Source: Methylobacterium sp. (GTDB taxonomy: Bacteria > Pseudomonadota > Alphaproteobacteria > Rhizobiales > Beijerinckiaceae). From it: a DNA stretch of 41,428 bases. Numbering within the stretch: the first letter of the stretch is position 1; every line of letters begins with the position of its first letter. Of the stretch, positions 33,986 to 41,428 are shown piece after piece. A program made the position numbers and the translations under genes. The notes below the pieces were generated by a model. It worked only from the letters and a program-made list of their open reading frames with translations, ran no database searches and had not been told where the DNA came from. The stretch covers positions 1-41,428 of the forward strand of contig NZ_JAQGKL010000082.1 of assembly GCF_028290105.1 (NCBI RefSeq). Reading direction: 5' to 3'.

Positions 33986-36922
33986 CTACCCGAACGCCCC
34001 GACCTCGTGCTGGATCATGCCCGAGATCTCGCGGACCCGCAGGAAGCTGCGTCGGATCGGCTCGAACAGCGTCCGGTGCTCGGCCTCGTAGGTACCGACG
34101 TCGCGCGGGCCGGCGGGCTCGCCGAAATTCAGGCCCAGCGTCGGATCGGGGGTGATCGGGAAGATGTCCTCCAGCAGCGTGAGGCAGCCGTCGATGTCGA
34201 GGCGCAGGAAGCGCTCGATCAGCGCTTCACGGCTCACCCCCGATTGCGGGCGGAACCCCGGGATGTGCACGGCCAGGAACCAGATCCGGTGGATCAGGGC
34301 CAGCCGGATCGCGTGCAGCAGGGTGAGGCGGGCCGACATCCGGCCGAGGTCCGGGGCGGCCACCTGCAGGCTGAGCCAGTCGCAGGTGAGGCGGCCGAAC
34401 AGGTGGCGCAGGTCGGGGGCCAAGTGCAGGCGGTCGAGGGCGTTGGCGATGACCACGAGCTCCTCGCGCCGGCCGTCGCGCTGGGTGCGCCGGGCCCGCT
34501 CCAGCCACACCGCCGGATCGAGGGTGTCGATATAGGCGCGCAGCACGTCGAGGTCGGAGACGCTGGCCGCGTGCTGCACCATGCGGAAGGCGCGGGAAAA
34601 GCGCACGGAATCGCGCCGCATGTCGCGGAACAGGTCCGGCGTCCGCCCGGCGGCGCGGCCGACTCCGTGCAGGGAGTTTCCGAGGAAGCCGAGCTGCTGC
34701 AGGATCGCGTTGTTGGGGATCGCCCGCATCTGGCGCGGATGGGTGATCATGGCCGGCCCGCCGCCGTCGGTCTGGCGGGCCACCGGGCGCGAGCCGGTGC
34801 GGTCGAGGAGGCTCGGGCCGAAGGTGCCCAGCAGGGCGGCGTAGCCCGCGTCGTCCACCAGCGCCTCCATGTCCTGGCGCACGACGGTGAAGAACTCCGC
34901 GGCGAAATCCGGCTCGGCGTAGATCGGGTCGTCGGTCTCGTCGGCTCCGCTCGCCGGATCGGACAGGACGTAGTCGGCGAAGGAATCGTCGTCGGCGACA
35001 TCGAGGGCGAAGACGTGCTCGGCGATGCGCTCCACCGTCGCCTGCGCCAGCGGCAGGGTACCGAACATCAGGTAGCCGTCAGAGCCCTGGAAGCTCGATT
35101 CGAGCCGCACCCGGATGCCCGCCGCCCGGTTGCGCCGGCGGGCATCCTCGGGGGCGAGATAGGCCAGGCGGTCGCGCAGCGAGGTCGGGTGCGCGCCCCG
35201 GCCGATGGATTCGCCGTGGGTGTCGAAGATCGCGAGCTCGACCCCGGTCAGGTCGTTCTGCACCATCAGTTCGGTGATGCGCAGGCGCAGGCGCTCGATC
35301 CAGAAGCTCGCGGCGAGCTGGCCGACATAGCGCCCGGAATCCGAGTAGCCGAACTGCACGGTCAGCCGGCCGATGCGCTTGAGGTACTGGCGCCAGTGCG
35401 GATTGCGCAGGGCGTCGTCGAGGACGCGCACGCCCTGCTCCAGGGCGCTGGCCGTCTCGAATAGCGGCGTGATCTCGACCTTGTCGGCAATGCCGTAGTG
35501 CCGCGCCAGCCAGAGGGCGGCGAGCAGGGTGTAGCCGGTCTCGGTCTCGGCGATGAGGAAGCGCACCGGGTGCGTGCCGTCCACGTGCTTGAGGATCTGG
35601 GTGATCGTCATCATCAGGCGGGCGGCGGAGGCACGCTCGGCGGCGAGCGCCCCGAAATCCACGTCCACCGCGCGCACGTCGTTGAGCAGCGCGTGGATGG
35701 TGGCCAGGTGCGAGCGGCGCTGCGCGGCGTCGGTGGGTTCGCCCTCCAGGTCGGTGACGCGGCGCACCGCGTTGTGGATCTGGCTGGCGTTGAGCCGGAA
35801 ATGCGGCAGGGCGTTCGAGAGGCCGTGGGTGGCGATGCCGGCGCGCAGGAGCGCGACGCTGCGCTTGTCCGCCTCGGACGCGACGCCGCCGACGGCGCCC
35901 GCGAGCCCGGCCAGGATCGCGCTGGAATCCGTCTGCGCGCGCTCGCGCTCGATGATCAGGGCGAGCGCGAAGCGGTGCACCGCCTCCAGCGAAGGCTTGG
36001 TGCCGAGGCGGGGCGCCACGGCGAGCTGGCGGTTCACGGCGGCGAGCGCATTCCCCGTCAGGTCGCGCACCACCTGGGTCGCGGGCAGCTGGGGCAACTG
36101 GCGCATCACCCGGTCGAGCTGCATGCGCTTCGATTCGAGACGGTAGCGCAGGGTGTCCCACCAGCCGATGTCGGTGCGCCCGTCCGTGTCGCACCCGACC
36201 CAGCTCGCGATGGCGAAGGGCTTGGGCACGAGTTCGGTCCAGCGGTCGGGCCAGCGCGCGCGCGCGGCGTCGAGCAGGGCGGCGTTGAAGGCATCGACCG
36301 CTTCGCGGCCGTGATTGGCGGCGATGCATGCCTGGTCGAACTCGTCGTCGAGGCTGATCCTGGGGTCCGGCCGGGTGGAGAGGTCGGCCGCGCGCGCGAC
36401 CAGCGGGTCGCGGGCGGAGCCCTCCGCCTCGCTCGCGGCCTCGGCGATCAGGGCGGCGACGGCGCGCGGCATGCCGAAGGTCGGGTGGGCGGTGAACACC
36501 ACCGCGAAACCCGTGCGGCCCACGAGATCGCGAAAGGTCTCGAAATCGCCCTCGCGCCGGGGCAAGGCCGCGACGAGCCGGGCCGCCATCCGGGTGTCGG
36601 GCGCGGCCTGCGCGTCCCGGTCCAGCCCCACATAGGCGCGCAGGCGCTCGGCGCGCGTCGCCAGGGACTGGGCCCGCAGGCGGGGAAACAGGGCGTCGAG
36701 GTCGTCCTCGCCGATCTCGCCCCGGTCGAAGCGCCGGGTGATCGCCAGCGTCACCGCCAGGACGGGATTGCGGAACGGATCTTCGGCGGCCTGCTCACGC
36801 GATTCCTCAATGAGCCGCAGGAGGTCCTGCTCCAGGCTCTCCGCTTCCGGACCCACGACGTCTCCGGGCTGGTGACCGGAACCTTGAGCTGCATCGGCCG
36901 TCCGGAGGTCATGCATGCGCAT
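33986..36922 (-). CDS. Divergent PEP-carboxylase-like protein with altered active site
   Basis: A 978-aa full-length homologue of phosphoenolpyruvate carboxylase (E. coli 883 aa). Landmarks align throughout: VFTAHPT (His146, catalytic His138 of E. coli), WVGCDTDGRTD for GGDRDGNPN, FGYSDSGRYVG for GYSDSNKDAG, FDTHGESIGRGAHP for FHGRGGSIGRGG, and MRAIPNN for LRAIPW. Catalytic residues are lost: Lys546 is Arg531, His579 is Asp567, Arg581 is His569 and Lys773 appears to be Val788. The usual C-terminal asparagine (QNTG-type ending) is replaced by HEVGAFG. Arg587 (Arg575 here) and Arg713 (Arg733) remain. Normal PEPC activity is therefore unlikely. The ATG at 36922 has AAGG seven bases upstream. Automatic annotation would probably call this ppc; I would not. 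Confidence 0.85.
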   Translation of the reverse strand: MRMHDLRTADAAQGSGHQPGDVVGPEAESLEQDLLRLIEESREQAAEDPFRNPVLAVTLAITRRFDRGEIGEDDLDALFPRLRAQSLATRAERLRAYVGLDRDAQAAPDTRMAARLVAALPRREGDFETFRDLVGRTGFAVVFTAHPTFGMPRAVAALIAEAASEAEGSARDPLVARAADLSTRPDPRISLDDEFDQACIAANHGREAVDAFNAALLDAARARWPDRWTELVPKPFAIASWVGCDTDGRTDIGWWDTLRYRLESKRMQLDRVMRQLPQLPATQVVRDLTGNALAAVNRQLAVAPRLGTKPSLEAVHRFALALIIERERAQTDSSAILAGLAGAVGGVASEADKRSVALLRAGIATHGLSNALPHFRLNASQIHNAVRRVTDLEGEPTDAAQRRSHLATIHALLNDVRAVDVDFGALAAERASAARLMMTITQILKHVDGTHPVRFLIAETETGYTLLAALWLARHYGIADKVEITPLFETASALEQGVRVLDDALRNPHWRQYLKRIGRLTVQFGYSDSGRYVGQLAASFWIERLRLRITELMVQNDLTGVELAIFDTHGESIGRGAHPTSLRDRLAYLAPEDARRRNRAAGIRVRLESSFQGSDGYLMFGTLPLAQATVERIAEHVFALDVADDDSFADYVLSDPASGADETDDPIYAEPDFAAEFFTVVRQDMEALVDDAGYAALLGTFGPSLLDRTGSRPVARQTDGGGPAMITHPRQMRAIPNNAILQQLGFLGNSLHGVGRAAGRTPDLFRDMRRDSVRFSRAFRMVQHAASVSDLDVLRAYIDTLDPAVWLERARRTQRDGRREELVVIANALDRLHLAPDLRHLFGRLTCDWLSLQVAAPDLGRMSARLTLLHAIRLALIHRIWFLAVHIPGFRPQSGVSREALIERFLRLDIDGCLTLLEDIFPITPDPTLGLNFGEPAGPRDVGTYEAEHRTLFEPIRRSFLRVREISGMIQHEVGAFG

Positions 36923-37180
36923 CGATCGGCCTTGAGGTTCGTGAGTGAGGCGGGCAACCGCGTCCTACGCGACACGGACGACATTCGGGCGTCGAACCTT
37001 CGAAGGGTCCAGCGCCGTCGCGTCGCCGACGCGGACCCTCCGCTTCTGACATCTGTGTGCCCACACGCAAGGACCGTTCCGGGCCGGCGGCGACACGGAG
37101 CCCGGAGCGACGGCCGCTCGGGAAAGGATGCAACGCGCCCCGTCCTGGGCTAACGCTGGGCCCGGCGAGGCACCGAGACT

Positions 37181-37477
37181 ATGGAAACCATCCTGATCCT
37201 GAGCGCCCTGGGGGCGCTCCTGTTCTCCGGCCTCCTGGTCGTCTCGGTGCTGGGGCGGGCCAAGCGGCCCGAACTGCGCATGTCGCGCGAGGTCGATCTC
37301 ATCGACGAGGCCGATGGCGAGGAATTGCTGATCCGCAGCCTGGAGCCGGCGCGGGCCAGCCCCATCGACCGCACCGCGTCGACCCTCGAGATCGAGCCGA
37401 CGACGGGTCCCGAGGCCCGGCGCCTGTCCCAGGGGCCGCACGCCTCTGGCCGGCACCACGATGATGGGGATCGCTGA
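37181..37477 (+). CDS. Small single-pass membrane protein (98 aa)
   Basis: Not recognised. One N-terminal membrane helix (METILILSALGALLFSGLLVV, about residues 3-25) is followed by a charged, probably cytoplasmic, tail rich in Glu, Arg and Pro, ending in a His/Asp stretch (GRHHDDGDR). GAGG lies about 10 bases before the ATG. Its stop overlaps the next start (TGATG), so the two genes are coupled. It diverges from the PEPC-like gene, 258 bp away; that gap contains no obvious promoter consensus. Confidence 0.6.
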   Translation: METILILSALGALLFSGLLVVSVLGRAKRPELRMSREVDLIDEADGEELLIRSLEPARASPIDRTASTLEIEPTTGPEARRLSQGPHASGRHHDDGDR

Positions 37478-38268
37478 TGGTGCGCCTGCGCACGCGCCTG
37501 TGGGCTCTCCTTGCGCCGGTCGCCGTCCTTCTCGCGACCGGGCCGGCTTCGGCGCAAGCGCCAGACGCGCCGCCCGAGGCAGAGGCGCCGGCCGCCCCGG
37601 CGCCGAAGAAGCGTCTGCCGCCACCCAAGCCGAAGCCCAAACCCGCGCCCCCGAAACCCGCGGCTGCGGTTTCGCCGCCCCCCACCGTCGCCGAGCCCGC
37701 AATCGCCGAGTCCGCTATCGTTAAGCCCGCACCCACGATGCCGGCGGCGAACCTCCCGGGCCTGACGGTGCTGTGCGAGGCGAAGGCCGCGCTCTACGAG
37801 GGGCCGGGAAATTTCACCGTCTGGGTCACCCGCACGGGCCTCATCGTTCTCGAGAACCCGCTGCGCCCGCTCACCCCGGAGACGACGCGGGTGCTCCAGG
37901 TCGTCATCGCGGGCAAGGCCGCCACGGCCTATGGGCCGGACCTGTCCGCCCTGCGCCGGGGCGGCAGCCTTGGCTCCCTCGAGGCCATGCTCGGGGCCCC
38001 GATCCGTTGGGACGCCGTGTCGACCACCCTGCCCGACACGCTCAACATCGTGTCCGAAACGGGCCAGAGTCTGGCCCAGCTCGGGTTTCGCGAATGCGGC
38101 GAGGCTCCCGTCGTGAAGGGTGCGCCGGTCGCGGCCAAGGGCGGGCCGAAGGCCCGGGACGCCCCGAACAAGGATGCCGTGAAGAAGGTCCGGGCCAAGG
38201 CCGCAGGCCCGGATGCCGGCGCCAAGGCGCCCCCCGGGCTCAGCCTGCCGCAGGGCGCCATCCCATGA
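37477..38268 (+). CDS. Secreted protein with Lys/Pro-rich linker, unknown function
   Basis: A 263-aa protein. The signal peptide is residues 1-27 (ending GPASAQ). A TonB-like Pro/Lys-rich stretch (KKRLPPPKPKPKPAPPKP) and three pentapeptide repeats follow, then a compact domain (about residues 92-210). That domain has two cysteines (VLCEAK and FRECGE) flanking a beta-rich region (LYEGPGNFTVWVTRTGLIVLENPLRPL ... IAGKAATAYGPDLSALRRGG). The tail (215-263) is Lys/Ala-rich. The ATG shares one base with the upstream stop (TGATG). A cell-envelope role bridging periplasm or peptidoglycan is a reasonable guess from the linker, nothing more. Confidence 0.72.
   Translation: MVRLRTRLWALLAPVAVLLATGPASAQAPDAPPEAEAPAAPAPKKRLPPPKPKPKPAPPKPAAAVSPPPTVAEPAIAESAIVKPAPTMPAANLPGLTVLCEAKAALYEGPGNFTVWVTRTGLIVLENPLRPLTPETTRVLQVVIAGKAATAYGPDLSALRRGGSLGSLEAMLGAPIRWDAVSTTLPDTLNIVSETGQSLAQLGFRECGEAPVVKGAPVAAKGGPKARDAPNKDAVKKVRAKAAGPDAGAKAPPGLSLPQGAIP
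37690..37734 (+). repeat. 15-bp in-frame tandem repeat, three units
   Basis: Three 15-bp units encode AEPAI, AESAI and VKPAP in the linker of the secreted Lys/Pro-rich protein; the first two are nearly identical at DNA level (GCCGAG(C/T)CCGC(A/T)ATC). Confidence 0.7.
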
Positions 38269-38290
38269 AGCCGCGCGAGGGAGTTTGTCG

Positions 38291-38764
38291 ATGAGTGCCG
38301 GGTTTCAGGGACAGGGCGCGATGCAGGGACAGGGTCCGTCCGCCGCCGAGGTGATCGCGCGCCTCGGGCTCGCGCCGCATCCCGAGGGGGGCCATTACCG
38401 CGAGACGTTTCGCGATCCGCGCACGGTGGAGGGCCGCTCGGTCGGCAGCGCGATCTACTACCTCCTCGATCTCGGCGAAGTCTCCGAGTGGCACCGGGTC
38501 GATGCGGCCGAGATCTGGCACTGGCATGCGGGGGCGCCCCTCGTCCTCACCGTCAGTCCCAACGGACACGATGCGGCGGCCGCCTATCTCGGCCCCGACC
38601 TGATACGGGGGCAGCAGCCGCAAATCGTGGTCCCGGCCGGGCATTGGCAGACCGCCACCAGCCTCGGGGCCTGGACGCTGGTCGGCTGCACGGTCTCGCC
38701 GGCCTTCGAGTTCTCCGGCTTCGAGATGGCCCCGCCGGACTGGCGCCCGACGCCGCGAACCTAG
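38291..38764 (+). CDS. DUF985 (Cupin_5) family protein
   Basis: A 157-aa single-domain cupin. The family start (EVIARLGLAPHPEGGHYRETF) and core (SAIYYLL, SEWHRVDAAEIWHWHAGAPL, VVPAGHWQTA, WTLVGCTVSPAFEFSGFEMA) are complete. The histidines in HRVDAAEIWHWH and GHWQTA could bind a metal. The biochemical function of DUF985 is not established. The ATG at 38291 has GGGAG seven bases upstream. A Gln/Gly-rich stretch (GFQGQGAMQGQG) precedes the domain. Its stop overlaps the stop of the convergent transporter remnant by four bases (CTAG). It is the third gene of a possible run with 37181 and 37477. Confidence 0.9.
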   Translation: MSAGFQGQGAMQGQGPSAAEVIARLGLAPHPEGGHYRETFRDPRTVEGRSVGSAIYYLLDLGEVSEWHRVDAAEIWHWHAGAPLVLTVSPNGHDAAAAYLGPDLIRGQQPQIVVPAGHWQTATSLGAWTLVGCTVSPAFEFSGFEMAPPDWRPTPRT

Positions 38765-39629
38765 CCGAGGCCCCGGCGCGAGGCCCGCACCGCCACCCCG
38801 GCGCCGAGAACGATGAGCGCGCAGGCGAGGCCCAGGGCCGGGCTCGGGCGGGCATGGCCGCCCGCCACGAGGGCGAGCGTCGAGAGGATGGGCGCGGCGT
38901 AGGCGGCGACTCCGAGAAGCCGCAGGTCGCCCCGCTTCACGCCGATATCCCAGAGGTAGAAGGCCGCCCCCACCGGCCCGAGGCCGAGGGCGAGGATCGC
39001 GGCCCATTGCACGGCGCCCTCTGGCCATACCGTCGCCTCGAAGGCGCGGTGGCAGGCGAAGCTCAGGGCGGCGGTGGCGAGGCAGAAGCCCGCGACCGCA
39101 CCGGTCGGTACCGCGCCGACCCGGGCCGACAGCACGGAATAGCCCGCCCAGACGAAGGCGGCCGCCAGCGCGGCGAGGTAGCCCGGCAGCGCCCCGGCCG
39201 CGAACTCGAACCCGCCGCGACCGGCGAACAGGGCCGCGACGCCCGCAAGGCCGAGGGCCGCGCCGCCAAGATGCCCCGCCCTCAGGCCGGGCGCACCCGG
39301 CAGGTGCGCCGACAGGAGCACGATGAGCAGGGGCCAGAGGTAGTTGATCAGCCCGGCCTCCGCCGGTGGCGCCAAGCGAAGGGCCGCGAAGTACAGGGCG
39401 TGCTAGCCGAACAGCCCGCCGATGCCGAGCAGCCAGACCCGCCAGGGCTGGCGCAGGGCCCGGATTCCCGCCGGTCGCACGATCCAGCTGGCGCAGCCGA
39501 CGAGCCCCCCGATCGCGAAGGTCACGCGGCGAGCTGGAACGGCGGCACCGCGCCCGACAGCGTCGTCAGCAGGGCAAAGAGCGACCAGAGCAGGATCGCG
39601 CAGAAGCCGAGCAGGGTCGCACGGGACAT
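38761..39629 (-). pseudogene. EamA/DMT-family transporter, broken by a frameshift and a stop
   Basis: Remnant of a 10-helix drug/metabolite transporter (YddG-like aromatic amino-acid exporter type). The start is the ATG at 39629 ([16 protein letters not shown]...). The frame ends at a TGA at 39522 just after VPPFQLAA. The homologous continuation ([14 protein letters not shown]...) is in another frame, as expected if one base was lost near 39524. A second lesion is the in-frame TAG at 39403-39405, between GLFG and HALYFAALRLAPP, where a Tyr codon (TAC/TAT) would be expected. The last 204 residues (INYLWPLLIVLL ...) are intact. Two independent lesions argue for decay over a single sequencing error. 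Confidence 0.85.
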
Positions 39630-39778
39630 GTAGGGCGCCGCGAGGGTGGAGCAGGGGAGGCCCCTGTTCCATAGTGCCGGCTCGGATGGCAACGGGGGCC
39701 GGGCCACCTTCACCGGCCGGTCACGCAGCATCGCTACGCCTCGATTCCACTGTGAACGAAGCCGGGGAGCTTGAGCCC

Positions 39779-41008
39779 ATGCGCGCGATGGTACTGGGAG
39801 CGTCGCTGCTCGCCGCCTTGACCGGGGGCACGGCCCGCGCCGGCGAGGCCGCCCAGATCGGGCCGCGCCCGTTCTATCTCGTCGACAGCATGAAGCCCGG
39901 ACCCCTGAAGGACCGCCTTCAGGCCTGCGGCGCCGACCGCGTCTACACCGCCCGCCGGTTCTCGATCTCCCACCGGGGCGCGCCCCTGCAGTTTCCCGAG
40001 CATACGCGGGAGGGCGTGCTGGCGGCGGCCCGGATGGGGGCCGGGGTGATCGAGTGCGACGTCGCCTTCACGCGGGACCAGCAGCTCGTCTGCCGCCATG
40101 CCCAGTGCGACCTGCACACCACCACCGACATCCTGGCGCGCCCGGAACTCGCGGCCAAGTGCACCGCGGATTTCCAGCCGGCCGACCCCGCCGCCGGGCG
40201 CAAGGCGTCGGCGCGCTGCTGCACCAGCGACCTGACGCTCGCCGAGTTCAAGACCCTGAACGGCAAGATGGACGCCTTCGACGCGAACGCGACCACGCGC
40301 GCCGCCTACATGAACGCCACGCCGCGCTGGCGCACGGACCTCTACGCCACCACCGGCACCCTGATGACGCATGGCGAGTACATTGCCCTGGTGAAGTCCC
40401 TGGGGCGGCAGTTCACTCCGGAGCTGAAGGCGCCCGAGGTGACGATGCCGTTCGAGAGCTACACCCAGGACCAATACGCCCAGGCGATGATCGACGCCTA
40501 TCGTCAGGCCGGCGTGCCCGCCTCGGACGTCCGACCGCAGAGCTTTCAGCTGCGGGACATCCTGTACTGGCTGAAGGCGGAACCGGACTTCGGCCGTCGG
40601 GCCCTCTGGCTCGACAACCGCGACGAGACCGACCCGGGCTTCGACCCGGAGGCTCCCGAGAGCTGGAAGCCCGGCATGGCGGACCTGGCGGCCCTCGGCC
40701 TGCGCACGCTGGCGCCGCCGCTCTGGATGCTGGTGCGGGTGGGAGCGAACGGACAGATCGAGCCCTCCGCCTATGCGCGGGCGGCGCGTGCCGCCGGCCT
40801 CGACCTCGTCGCCTGGTCGCTGGAGCGCTCGGGGCCGCTGAAGGACGGGGGCGGGCCCTATTACCGGTCGATCCGGCCGCTGATCGACCGGGACGGCGAC
40901 ATGCTCACCCTGCTCGACGTCCTCTACCGGGACGTCGGCGTGACGGCCGTCTTCTCGGACTGGCCGGCGACCACGACGTTCTACGCCAACTGTGTCGGCA
41001 TCGAGTGA
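39779..41008 (+). CDS. Periplasmic glycerophosphodiester phosphodiesterase
   Basis: A 409-aa secreted GDPD enzyme (GlpQ-like) that splits glycerophosphodiesters from phospholipid breakdown into glycerol-3-phosphate and an alcohol. The signal peptide is residues 1-22 (ending ARAGE). The active-site motif is present: His65-Arg66-Gly67 ([13 protein letters not shown]), Glu74, the metal pair Glu92/Asp94 ([10 protein letters not shown]), and His107 in [13 protein letters not shown]. Several cysteines (Cys50, Cys93, Cys105, Cys110 and a CC pair) could form disulfides, which fits a periplasmic location. The TIM-barrel insert typical of the family spans about 125-230. The ATG at 39779 has GGGGAG nine bases upstream; a longer frame is read-through. 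No glpT-like permease is nearby. Confidence 0.88.
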   Translation: MRAMVLGASLLAALTGGTARAGEAAQIGPRPFYLVDSMKPGPLKDRLQACGADRVYTARRFSISHRGAPLQFPEHTREGVLAAARMGAGVIECDVAFTRDQQLVCRHAQCDLHTTTDILARPELAAKCTADFQPADPAAGRKASARCCTSDLTLAEFKTLNGKMDAFDANATTRAAYMNATPRWRTDLYATTGTLMTHGEYIALVKSLGRQFTPELKAPEVTMPFESYTQDQYAQAMIDAYRQAGVPASDVRPQSFQLRDILYWLKAEPDFGRRALWLDNRDETDPGFDPEAPESWKPGMADLAALGLRTLAPPLWMLVRVGANGQIEPSAYARAARAAGLDLVAWSLERSGPLKDGGGPYYRSIRPLIDRDGDMLTLLDVLYRDVGVTAVFSDWPATTTFYANCVGIE

Positions 41009-41011
41009 GGG

Positions 41012-41038
41012 GCGCGGCTACCGGGGCGGGAGCCGCGC
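41012..41038. terminator. Bidirectional terminator hairpin
   Basis: GCGCGGCT, 11 bases, then AGCCGCGC: a perfect 8-bp stem in the 40-bp gap between the convergent GDPD and phaB genes. No strong T run is present. Confidence 0.6.
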
Positions 41039-41048
41039 GATGTTCGGA

Positions 41049-41428
41049 TCAGGCGATGTACTGGGCGCCGTTGATCGTCAGGGTCGAGCCGGTGATGAAG
41101 CCCGAATCCTCGGCCGCCAGGTATTCCACCGCGCGGGCGATCTCCTCGGCCTCGCCGAGGCGGCCGACGGGAATCGTCGAGATGATCTTGTTGCGGATGT
41201 CCTCCGCCACCGCCATCACCATGTCGGTGGCGATGTAGCCCGGCGCGATTACGTTGACGGTGATGCCCTTCGAGGCACTCTCCTGGGCCAGCGCCTTGGC
41301 AAAACCGATCACGCCGGCCTTGGCGGCCGAATAGTTGGTCTGGCCGGCCTGGCCCTTCTGGCCGTTGATCGACGAGATCAGGATGATCCGGCCGAACCCG
41401 CGCGTGCGCATGCCCTCGATGACGGGAC
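41049..41428 (-). CDS. phaB: Acetoacetyl-CoA reductase, 5' part beyond the window
   Basis: The C-terminal 126 codons of a short-chain dehydrogenase, open to the window edge, so the NADPH-binding Rossmann start is missing. The block SSINGQKGQAGQTNYSAAKAG contains the catalytic Tyr-x-x-x-Lys and the NGQKGQ signature of PhaB, which reduces acetoacetyl-CoA to 3-hydroxybutyryl-CoA for polyhydroxybutyrate. PGYIATDM and SGFITGSTLTINGAQYIA complete the family pattern. A FabG-type ketoacyl-ACP reductase is the alternative, but the NGQKGQ...GQTNY form favours PhaB. phaA is often upstream of phaB, so it would lie outside the window. Confidence 0.88.
   Translation of the reverse strand, partial: PVIEGMRTRGFGRIILISSINGQKGQAGQTNYSAAKAGVIGFAKALAQESASKGITVNVIAPGYIATDMVMAVAEDIRNKIISTIPVGRLGEAEEIARAVEYLAAEDSGFITGSTLTINGAQYIA

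Noticed and set aside
33986..36922. Calling this gene an ordinary ppc of the serine cycle
   Set aside because: Several catalytic positions are replaced, so the gene symbol was withheld.
39403..39629. Two short overlapping ORFs as separate small membrane-protein genes
   Set aside because: Together with the downstream frame they reconstruct a single EamA transporter interrupted by a frameshift and a stop.

Overview
The window is GC-rich, densely coded bacterial chromosome. Its gene content points to a Methylobacterium/Methylorubrum-like member of the Hyphomicrobiales (Alphaproteobacteria). The evidence is an alphaproteobacterial general-stress (EcfG-type) promoter motif, an ECF sigma/anti-sigma pair, an aroK-aroB operon divergent from a small membrane protein plus xerD, SecA with a C-terminal zinc tail, and a PhaB-type acetoacetyl-CoA reductase at the right edge. 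The genus is inferred from gene style and order, not from a search. I see no tRNA, rRNA, CRISPR array, insertion sequence or prophage.

Layout. 1-1.9 kb: the 3' part of a chemotaxis receptor and a small secreted Gly/Ser-rich protein behind a near-perfect EcfG promoter. 2.1-5.2 kb: a tandem gamma-carbonic-anhydrase-like protein, a lone moaE and an AI-2E-family membrane protein. 5.2-12.6 kb: xerD with a 50-codon membrane-protein gene, diverging from aroK-aroB, a 15-codon bridging ORF, a soluble hybrid histidine kinase and a CorC/CNNM transporter. 12.7-20.1 kb: a diguanylate cyclase, a parvulin foldase, a small secreted protein, secA, an acetyltransferase and a lipoprotein cell-wall hydrolase. 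20.2-23.6 kb: ispG followed by the potassium transporter kup. 24-27.7 kb: a patatin lipase, an ECF sigma factor, its putative membrane anti-sigma factor and a class A acid phosphatase. 27.9-29.6 kb: a lipid kinase followed by terC. 30-33.7 kb: a secreted NTF2-like protein, a membrane-anchored nuclease-like protein with a ruined active site, and an SPFH/NfeD pair. 33.7-36.9 kb: a divergent PEP-carboxylase-like gene with an 81-aa partner. 37.2-41.4 kb: two envelope proteins of unknown function, a DUF985 cupin, a decayed EamA transporter, a periplasmic glycerophosphodiesterase and the 3' part of phaB.

Much of the content is housekeeping or envelope related. The points most worth attention are: (i) a two-domain gamma-CA-like protein whose three zinc-histidine positions are divided between the domains in the way a subunit interface would need; (ii) a full-length PEP-carboxylase homologue that has lost several catalytic residues; (iii) short tandem repeats with a 15-bp (five-codon) period in at least six unrelated genes, plus a 13-bp repeat in an intergenic region; (iv) EcfG-type promoter candidates, one of them excellent; (v) a 15-codon ORF joining aroB to a histidine kinase through overlapping stop/start codons; and (vi) a membrane-anchored SNase-like domain without catalytic residues next to an SPFH/NfeD pair.
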